Assembly: GCA_937996605.1 (NCBI GenBank)
Contig: CALKVB010000601.1
Location: 1-13,026 of the forward strand
DNA: 13,026 bases
Source: an uncultured Oxalobacteraceae bacterium
GTDB taxonomy: Bacteria > Pseudomonadota > Gammaproteobacteria > Burkholderiales > Burkholderiaceae_D
Direction of reading: 5' to 3'
Shown here: positions 1-5,447 of the stretch, piece by piece
Layout of the letters: every line of letters starts with the position of its first letter
Position numbering within the stretch: the stretch's first letter is position 1
Notes under the pieces: model-generated
Database searches by the model: none
What the model saw: only the letters and a program-made list of their open reading frames with translations
Told to the model about the DNA's origin: nothing
Translations under genes and position numbers: made by a program

Positions 1-378
1 GCGTAATTCTTCTTTGCCACTCGTGATTAATTCAGACTTTTCATTACGCAACTCGTAGTTGAAATTCATACGTGGCCAGTAGATCGTGGTCATGATACGT
101 ATCTGCCACGATGACATACTGGGACGAATATCCCCTGCCAAATCTAAATCGTTGACATCAACGCTCAAGACATAACCATCTGGTAGTTTCTTCGCCTGTG
201 CATTGAAAATATCGGTGAACTCTTTCATCAAATTCTCACGAAAACGATCACGACTATCGCGGCCTTCCTGTACGTCGCTAAATTTATCGAAATTTCCCCA
301 AGTTAATTTAGCTTCCCCAGCGTAGGCAGAACTCGCTTGGAAGGCAAGCAGGCTAAGTGCGAAAAGGAATTTTTTCAT
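1..378 (-). CDS. DUF3016-family secreted protein (3' end missing)
   Basis: The first 126 residues are visible; the gene runs off the left edge without a stop. The start is ATG at 378 with GAGG six bases upstream. Residues 1-20 form a signal peptide (MKKFLFALSLLAFQASSAYA, then GEAKL), so the protein is probably periplasmic. The mature part has the pattern I associate with DUF3016: an early W-x-N-F-x-K-F-x-D block, an amphipathic helix, then LPDGYVLSVDVNDLDLAGDI and a W-Q-I-R-I...YWPR block followed by a charged strand pair. DUF3016 proteins are usually about 170-180 residues, so roughly 50 residues are missing. The family has no established function. The gene follows the porin gene on the same strand, but a terminator and a candidate promoter separate them, so it is probably its own unit. 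The family call is from memory of the motif. Confidence 0.8.
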   Translation of the reverse strand, partial: MKKFLFALSLLAFQASSAYAGEAKLTWGNFDKFSDVQEGRDSRDRFRENLMKEFTDIFNAQAKKLPDGYVLSVDVNDLDLAGDIRPSMSSWQIRIMTTIYWPRMNFNYELRNEKSELITSGKEELR

Positions 379-415
379 GATGAACCTCAATAATTCAATT
401 TAGACTAGAAACTGC

Positions 416-443
416 ATTGTAGTTCACATCCCCATTCCGGCAA
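416..443 (-). promoter_or_regulatory. Candidate sigma70 promoter for the DUF3016 gene
   Basis: On the minus strand a -35 box TTGCCG (438-443) is followed after 16 bases by a -10 box TACAAT (416-421), about 40 bases upstream of the ATG at 378. The boxes match consensus at 4 of 6 and 5 of 6 positions. The site lies just after the porin terminator, where a new promoter would be needed. Confidence 0.5.
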
Positions 444-484
444 GCGTTTTTACATTTCATTCACAATTTTACAAAAGATCGCTA

Positions 485-519
485 CAAAACAAAAAACCGC
501 TGAAATAAATTCAGCGGTT
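485..519 (-). terminator. Intrinsic terminator of the porin gene
   Basis: A perfect 10-bp stem AACCGCTGAA / TTCAGCGGTT (495-504 and 510-519) with a 5-base loop is followed on the minus strand by a T-rich run (TTTTTTGTTTTG). It lies about 85 bases past the porin stop. On the plus strand the following bases are only weakly T-rich, so the main direction is minus. Confidence 0.88.
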
Positions 520-604
520 CTTATTTGTTCTTTATGTCAGCTCATCGCTGAGCCAATTGCGGTTCAAACTTTAAACCAAATTGACCCTGTTGACTGAGCA
601 CATT

Positions 605-1603
605 TTAGAACTTATGGCGGATACCGACGTTGAACAAACGTGCTGTTGCACCATTCACATCAGCCAAAGTTTTAACTGCCTTCTCATTGGAAACACGTGC
701 TACAGAAGCGTACAAGTTTGTGCGTTTAGACATGTCATAGGTGTAACCCAAAGCGAAACGGTTAGAGTCGGCATTGACGGATGTTTTCACTTTTGAGTCT
801 GTATAGCTCGCCATGAAAGTATTGTTACCGTCTTTAACTGTTGCACCGATTACATACAGCTGTTCTTTTGTTTCCGCCAAATTAGTCAAGCTAACGGAAC
901 CTTTGTTTTCTTCGTACATCCCGTGCAACTTGAAACCACCGAAATCATATGAAACACCAGCCAACAACTTTCCACCTGCAACAGCACGATTGCCGTTGGT
1001 GTCTTTCATATCATCCCACACGATGTTCGCGTTAATTGGACCATTGACATAGCTAGCAGCAACGCTTGTTACACGATTCGCAGTAGCATTACCCGTTTTT
1101 TCGCCGAAGCCATATTGACCAGCAACAGAGAAACCAGACATGCTGTTCGAAATGTAAGTAACTGAGTTGTCACGTACATTATTAATCTTGAACATCAAGT
1201 CCGTCTTACCCAACAAACCATCCATAAATGGATCGATCGCTGCACCGTAAATGTAAGTCAGAGACTTGTGACGACCCAAGTTAACTTGACCAAAGTCTTC
1301 GCCAGACAAACCAACCCAAGCGCCACGCGCGAACAATGCAGCATCATTTGCGCCTGTATCAGCTTTCAAACCCATTTCTAAATTGAAATTTGCTTTCAAA
1401 CCGCCAGATAAAGCTTCAGTACCTTTGAAGCCTAAACGGGATGTGGAATTCAAACCACTGTCCAATGAGGTCACTTTACCCGCGCCTGCATCTTTGTATG
1501 CTACACCAGCATCAACGATACCATAGACCGTGACAGAAGATTGAGCCATAGCGGCACCAGAAAATGCACCCAAAAGTGCCAGTGCAAGAATTGATTTTTT
1601 CAT
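605..1603 (-). CDS. Trimeric outer-membrane porin (Gram-negative porin family)
   Basis: This 332-residue protein would form a water-filled 16-stranded beta-barrel in the outer membrane for diffusion of small solutes. Residues 1-20 are a classic signal peptide (MKKSILALALLGAFSGAAMA), cut before QSSVTVYGIVDAG, the standard first strand of betaproteobacterial porins. Internal family patterns include STSRLGFKGTEALSGGLKANFNLE, RGAWVGLSGEDFGQVNLGRH and NSVTYISNSMSGFSVAGQYGF. The protein ends in VGIRHKF; the terminal Phe is the BAM recognition signal. Length is slightly short but within the family range (about 330-390). The ATG at 1603 has only a weak GGA upstream. The leader is long and AT-rich with candidate operator motifs around 1715-1768, and a strong terminator follows. 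Substrate preference cannot be read from the sequence. Confidence 0.95.
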   Translation of the reverse strand: MKKSILALALLGAFSGAAMAQSSVTVYGIVDAGVAYKDAGAGKVTSLDSGLNSTSRLGFKGTEALSGGLKANFNLEMGLKADTGANDAALFARGAWVGLSGEDFGQVNLGRHKSLTYIYGAAIDPFMDGLLGKTDLMFKINNVRDNSVTYISNSMSGFSVAGQYGFGEKTGNATANRVTSVAASYVNGPINANIVWDDMKDTNGNRAVAGGKLLAGVSYDFGGFKLHGMYEENKGSVSLTNLAETKEQLYVIGATVKDGNNTFMASYTDSKVKTSVNADSNRFALGYTYDMSKRTNLYASVARVSNEKAVKTLADVNGATARLFNVGIRHKF

Positions 1604-1993
1604 AGTTTAAATTCCAAAAATTAAAAAAGATTTTTTGTTACGAAGTTCGAAAACAGCACAACAAAAAAAGCGAAATTGCTCTTTTTTTGAAGCCTTGAAT
1701 TAGTATTTAACTCAATGACAGCGCGCAGTATAGCGATCGAAAATGACAGTTTGATGACCTTGCGTCATCGTAAAAATCGTTTTTAAAAATAGGAATTAAG
1801 ACTCACCGTATCGAAAATTGCTCGCCACAAAAAACACAATGACGAGAACAGGACAAAGAAGTCGAGTTGGGTCGGCAATGACTAAGAGAATGATTTTTCT
1901 AAAACGTGCAAAAAACATCGCCGCGACTGCTTCATATAAACACATGCAAGCACGAGCATTTTTGAGACAAAAATATAACAGGCTCGATTCAGT
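1604..1993. other. Intergenic region upstream of the porin gene
   Basis: No ORF or RNA gene is recognisable in these 390 bases. The porin-proximal 100 bases are AT-rich with several homopolymer A/T runs, and would form the porin mRNA leader. The middle holds the GTCAT cluster and a candidate -10 box (1715-1768). The distal part follows the exporter stop; it contains only a weak 7-bp inverted repeat (ATTTTTG / CAAAAAT, 1959-1976) without a T-run, so I do not call a terminator. Confidence 0.6.
1715..1768 (-). promoter_or_regulatory. Candidate porin promoter and operator cluster
   Basis: On the minus strand a TATACT box (1727-1732) lies about 125 bases before the porin ATG; I see no good -35 box at the usual spacing. 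It is flanked by direct copies of CTGTCATT (ATGAC on plus at 1715 and 1743). Just upstream is a 6-bp inverted repeat GATGAC-N5-GTCATC (1753-1769). In all, four GTCAT motifs, one inverted, fall within 54 bases, with spacings of 28, 11 and 10 bases. This could be a regulator binding region, possibly with activator-dependent promoter use. The regulator is unknown. Confidence 0.35.
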
Positions 1994-3217
1994 TTAAGCT
2001 TGCTTTACTTTGGGGTGCGCAAAACGCTTAGCATATGCCCGTCCCGCGTACCACAACACTAAAGCCATTAGAGCAAATCCAAACTGGCCTAGCGCCAATG
2101 AGAGCACCGAATGATCTAAGGATGGCGCCATTACCCCTGCAACAAAAGCACTCAACAAAGTGACTGAAGCTGACTGACATGAAGCGACAATGCCACGAAT
2201 ATGCGGGAACAATTCAAGCACCATCAAAGTAGCTCCAGGGAAAACCACCGACATCCCAAAAGCATAAAAGAATAAGGGAACAACGGACCAAGGCAGCATC
2301 GGCACAAAGAAATAATGAAAGATGACATTGAAGGTCGCGGCCGACATTAAGAACGTAAAGCCAATCGCTACTTGCTTCGCAATCGTTAAACGTCCTGCTA
2401 ACTGGTTGGCAGCGAGAGAACCCAGAAAAATACCACCCACCATAGGAATGAACTGCCAGCCAAAACTCTGTGCATCAAGTTGTAAATGGTGAGTAATAAA
2501 GGCAGGTGCAGATGAAATGAATAGAAATATGCCGGCAAAATTACAAGCTATCGTGCCCGCTTTAAAATAAAAACGTGGAGACTTGAACACGTCTCGATAA
2601 CTCTGCCACAAAAAGTCTACGTTAAATGCCTGCCGTTTTTCTACGGGCAGAGACTCTGGTAAGTATCGATAACATGCGATCAGCAATAAAACGGTATAGG
2701 CAAACAACAATAAAAAAATCGTACGCCAATCCGAATGCGATACTACCCACCCACCAATTATCGGAGCGATCGCTGGTGCAATCGAAAAAATCATGGTGAC
2801 TAAGGAAAGCAATTTTTCCGCCGGCGCGCCCGCATACAAATCACGCACAATCGCGCGACCAATGACCATCCCCGCACCCGCAGCAACACCTTGCATGATA
2901 CGGAACACCCAAAGATAGTGCACCGTATGCGCCGAGGCACATCCAAACGAACCGATCGCAAATACAACCAACGCGATGAGCACCACGTTACGACGTCCAA
3001 AAGAATCCGATAAAGCACCATGCCACAAGGTCATTACAGCAAACGACAACATATACGCTGTAAGTGTTTGTTGCACCTCAATCGAAGTCGCGTGCAAACT
3101 ACTTTGTATCGACGCGAAAGCCGGCAAGTAGGTATCAATCGAAAACGGCCCCAGCATAGACAATGCTGCCAACAACACAGCAAGATGGGTAAAACTGAGG
3201 GTATCTTTAGACCGCAT
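1994..3217 (-). CDS. Bcr/CflA-family multidrug efflux MFS transporter
   Basis: This 407-residue inner-membrane protein belongs to the 12-helix DHA1 group of proton-driven exporters. Diagnostic blocks, in order: GPFSIDTYLPAF (residues 23-34, helix 1, typical of Bcr/CflA), motif A HGALSDSFGRR (66-76, conserved Asp71), motif B RIMQGVAAGAGMVIGRAIVRD-like block (106-126), and antiporter motif C SIAPAIAPIIGGWV (145-158). The second half has a matching set of hydrophobic helices, ending in a basic tail. Length is normal for the family. Relatives export bicyclomycin, chloramphenicol, sulphonamides or small peptides and amino acids; the substrate here cannot be told. The ATG at 3217 has a GAAAG element upstream. 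The tandem repeat array lies upstream, between this gene and gabD, so co-transcription with gabD is doubtful. Confidence 0.9.
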   Translation of the reverse strand: MRSKDTLSFTHLAVLLAALSMLGPFSIDTYLPAFASIQSSLHATSIEVQQTLTAYMLSFAVMTLWHGALSDSFGRRNVVLIALVVFAIGSFGCASAHTVHYLWVFRIMQGVAAGAGMVIGRAIVRDLYAGAPAEKLLSLVTMIFSIAPAIAPIIGGWVVSHSDWRTIFLLLFAYTVLLLIACYRYLPESLPVEKRQAFNVDFLWQSYRDVFKSPRFYFKAGTIACNFAGIFLFISSAPAFITHHLQLDAQSFGWQFIPMVGGIFLGSLAANQLAGRLTIAKQVAIGFTFLMSAATFNVIFHYFFVPMLPWSVVPLFFYAFGMSVVFPGATLMVLELFPHIRGIVASCQSASVTLLSAFVAGVMAPSLDHSVLSLALGQFGFALMALVLWYAGRAYAKRFAHPKVKQA

Positions 3218-3375
3218 AAAAAACTTTCAAAAACTCAAGACAACAAACAATGACAAATTACGAACGAGCCCTATTGGCCGTCAGATCAAAGTGATACCGT
3301 TCAGTGCTCACCGCGACAATCCATGAGCACCGCAAGGGCAGCCAACGCCGTAATGCACACCAGCTTCACTACACT
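3218..3375. other. Upstream region of the exporter gene, with inverted repeat and decayed repeat fragment
   Basis: No gene is visible. A 7-bp inverted repeat GTGCTCA-N13-TGAGCAC (3304-3310 and 3324-3330) could be an operator or a weak hairpin. The stretch 3341-3357 (GCCAACGCCGTAATGC) and the CACTAC near 3367 match the right part of the repeat unit that follows, so this is probably a truncated zeroth copy of the array. I found no convincing -35/-10 pair for the exporter. Confidence 0.4.
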
Positions 3376-3806
3376 CTTAAATTCAATCTAGGGGTGCAGT
3401 ACAAGACGTAAAGCTCAGCAATACGCTAGTGTTACCAGGACCGCCAACACCGTAACGCCCCTCCGCCAATCTCCGTGACAACCTTCAAATTCAATTATAG
3501 GGATGCAGTACAAGGCGCAAAGCACAGCAATAAGCTAGTATTACCAGGATCGCCAACGCCGTAACACTCCTCCGCTAACCTCTATCACTACCTTCAACTT
3601 CAATTATAGTGATGCAATACAAGGCACAAAGCACAGCAATAAGCTAGTATTACGAGGATCGCCAACACCGTAACGCCCCACCGCCAGTCTCAGAGACAAC
3701 CTTTAAATTCAATTATAGGGATGCAGTACAAGGCGCAAAGCACAGCAATACACCAGTATTGCGAGCATTTGCAACGCCGTAATGCGCCCTAGAATTGAAT
3801 TTAAAG
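3376..3806. repeat. Tandem array of four 108-109 bp repeat units
   Basis: Units begin near 3377, 3485, 3594 and 3703, with the motif AATTCAAT-TATAGGGATGCA recurring at periods of 108, 109 and 109 bases. All units share the left arm (ATTCAAT...GATGCAGTACAAGGC..AAAGCACAGCAATA) and most of the right arm (GCCAACGCCGTAA). Units 1-3 then carry a shared C-rich spacer (CTCCGCC...GACAACC), while unit 4 ends in an intact inverted terminus. Units 2 and 3 are the most alike. The array fills the gap between the gabD stop and the exporter promoter region. No ORF is supported. The spacing and the lack of short repeat/unique spacer alternation rule out CRISPR. It may be a tandemly amplified REPIN or MITE-like element. 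Confidence 0.9.
3701..3806. repeat. Complete palindromic element (REPIN/MITE-like) overlapping the gabD stop
   Basis: The ends, 3701-3720 and 3787-3806, are 20-bp inverted repeats of CTTTAAATTCAATT(A/C)TAGGG with one mismatch. The interior is also roughly self-complementary: GGCGCAAAGCACAGCAATA on the left against GGCGTTGCAAATGCTCGCAATA read from the right, with a short loop near 3751-3755. The whole 106 bases could fold into one imperfect hairpin in either strand's RNA. The right end supplies the last sense codon and the TAA of gabD (3801-3806). Whether it acts as a 3' stabiliser, a terminator or only a mobile repeat is not shown. Confidence 0.8.
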
Positions 3807-5270
3807 CCCGAGGCAGACGTATTTTTGTTCAAGATACTCATCCATCCCATACTTAGAACCCTCGCGCCCCAAACCAGATTGCTTCACACCGCCAAATGGA
3901 GTCACTTCATTCGCAATCAAACCCGTATTCACGCCGACCATACCGTATTCCAGCTTTTCCGCAACACGCCATACACGACCGACATCACGCGCATAAAAAT
4001 ACGCAGCAAGTCCAAAATCGGTATTGTTAGCCGCCGCAATGACCTCCTCTTCAGAGGTAAATACCATAACAGCAGCGACTGGTCCAAAAGTCTCCTCGCG
4101 CATCACAAGCATCTCATGATGGACATCGGCAACAATGGTTGGTTCAAAAAATAAGCCGCCTTTTTCATGAGCTTTACCGCCCGAAATTAAACGCGCACCA
4201 CGTTCGATTGCATCGCCAACATGGGCATTCACTTTGCTGATCGCTTGTTGGTCAATCAAAGGACCTTGGCGCACCCCTGGTTGAGTCCCATCACCGACCA
4301 CCACTTTCTTGATCGCCACCGCAAACTTCGCGAGAAACTCCTCATACACCGAAGCATGCACATAAAAGCGATTAGTACAGACACAGGTTTGCCCTGCGTT
4401 GCGAAATTTTGATTGCAGAGCACCTTCCACAGCGGCGTCGACATCAGCATCTTCAAATACGATAAAGGGAGCATGGCCGCCAAGTTCAAGTGCTAGCTTT
4501 TTCAAAGTAGGCGCACATTGCTGCATCAAGATACGCCCCACTGGCGTCGAACCCGTGAAAGACAAATGGCGCACAATCGAACTACCACACAAGACTCGCC
4601 CCAAGACGATCGATTGCTCCGCATCGCCTGTGATCACATTCAATACACCAGCAGGCATGCCTGCACGCATCGCAAGTTCAGCCAAGGCTAACGCAGACAA
4701 TGGTGTTTGCTCTGCCGGTTTAATCACGATAGTGCATCCGGCCGCAAGCGCAGGTGCCACTTTGCGTGTAATCATGGCCAACGGAAAATTCCATGGCGTA
4801 ATTGCCGCACAAACGCCAATTGCCTGTTTCAATACCAAGGTACGTTTATCGACCCAAGTTGATGCCAATACATCACCCGATACGCGTTTCGCTTCTTCGG
4901 CAAACCACTCGACAAAGCTCGCACCATACAAGACTTCCCCCTTCGCTTCTGCCAAAGGCTTACCTTGCTCCGCTGTCATGATGGCGGCGAGATCGTCGGC
5001 GTTGGCCACGATCAAATCAAACCATTTACGCAGAATGGCGGCACGGTCTTTACCAGTTAGCGATGACCAAGCCGGCAAAGCCTGCTGTGCTTCTGCAATC
5101 GCATCTTGCGCATGGTCACTATCAAGATTACTTACCTCGGCAATCAAGGCTCCGGTGGCGGGGTTGTGAACGGGGAAACGAGTTTCTGTTTCACGCCATT
5201 GATTTGCAATTAGCGCATCTTTGCGGATTAAAGACGAGTCAATTAACTGGGGACGAATATAGGTGGTCAT
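3801..5270 (-). CDS. gabD: NAD(P)-dependent succinate-semialdehyde dehydrogenase
   Basis: It oxidises succinate semialdehyde to succinate, the last step of GABA breakdown, in the cytosol. From the ATG at 5270 it has 489 residues, close to the 480-490 usual for GabD. Aldehyde dehydrogenase landmarks: ITPWNFP (157-163), KPAEQTP (184-190, cofactor side), FTGSTPVG (238-245), catalytic-base Glu262 in ELGGHAP, and nucleophile Cys296 in GQTCVCTNR. The second Cys298 forms a C-x-C pair; such a pair acts as a redox switch in human SSADH, so the same is possible here. The C-terminus KYVCLGL is as in other GabD proteins. A start at 5291 would use TTG with no ribosome site, so I prefer the ATG. No gabT or transporter gene is nearby; other semialdehydes (for example glutarate semialdehyde) remain possible substrates. 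Confidence 0.92.
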   Translation of the reverse strand: MTTYIRPQLIDSSLIRKDALIANQWRETETRFPVHNPATGALIAEVSNLDSDHAQDAIAEAQQALPAWSSLTGKDRAAILRKWFDLIVANADDLAAIMTAEQGKPLAEAKGEVLYGASFVEWFAEEAKRVSGDVLASTWVDKRTLVLKQAIGVCAAITPWNFPLAMITRKVAPALAAGCTIVIKPAEQTPLSALALAELAMRAGMPAGVLNVITGDAEQSIVLGRVLCGSSIVRHLSFTGSTPVGRILMQQCAPTLKKLALELGGHAPFIVFEDADVDAAVEGALQSKFRNAGQTCVCTNRFYVHASVYEEFLAKFAVAIKKVVVGDGTQPGVRQGPLIDQQAISKVNAHVGDAIERGARLISGGKAHEKGGLFFEPTIVADVHHEMLVMREETFGPVAAVMVFTSEEEVIAAANNTDFGLAAYFYARDVGRVWRVAEKLEYGMVGVNTGLIANEVTPFGGVKQSGLGREGSKYGMDEYLEQKYVCLGL

Positions 5271-5277
5271 AGGACTA

Positions 5278-5280
5278 CTC
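5278..5280 (-). promoter_or_regulatory. Ribosome binding site deciding the gabD start
   Basis: On the minus strand TTGAG ends seven bases before the ATG at 5270. The longer frame back to a TTG at 5291 has no purine-rich site before it, so translation most likely begins at the ATG. Confidence 0.45.
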
Positions 5281-5361
5281 AAGGAAAACAAGTGTCGATG
5301 AACATAAGAAGCATCGTGTTGATTTGAGGAAAATCATAAGGATACGGGAAAACACGACTGC

Positions 5362-5390
5362 TTGCCTGAAGCGATACTTTAAATTATATT
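5362..5390 (+). promoter_or_regulatory. Candidate sigma70 promoter for the M16 peptidase gene
   Basis: TTGCCT (5362-5367), a 17-base spacer and TATATT (5385-5390) lie about 55 bases before the peptidase start in an AT-rich stretch. The boxes match consensus at 4 of 6 and 5 of 6 positions. Confidence 0.45.
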
Positions 5391-5413
5391 ATTATCAATT
5401 ATTTTTTTAGCAA
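5383..5413 (-). promoter_or_regulatory. Possible overlapping divergent promoter for gabD
   Basis: Read on the minus strand, TTGCTA (5408-5413) and a perfect TATAAT (5383-5388) are 19 bases apart, slightly long for sigma70. The -10 overlaps that of the plus-strand promoter, so the two genes might compete for polymerase. AT-richness makes chance matches likely. Confidence 0.3.
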
Positions 5414-5447
5414 TTTAAACCATTTAAAAACTAGCCGCGTGCTCAAT

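Noticed and set aside
1959..1976. Terminator for the exporter gene
   Set aside because: The stem is only seven A/T-rich pairs and no T-run follows on the minus strand.
3376..3806. CRISPR array
   Set aside because: The whole 108-109 base unit repeats with no unique spacers, and no cas gene is present.
4399..5169. Plus-strand 256-residue open frame opposite gabD
   Set aside because: Its translation shows no recognisable family and is Ser/Ala/Lys-rich as expected from the antisense of an aldehyde dehydrogenase gene, whose own motifs are intact.
5271..5291. Seven-residue N-terminal extension of GabD from a TTG
   Set aside because: Rare start codon with no ribosome site, while the ATG at 5270 has one and gives the usual family length.
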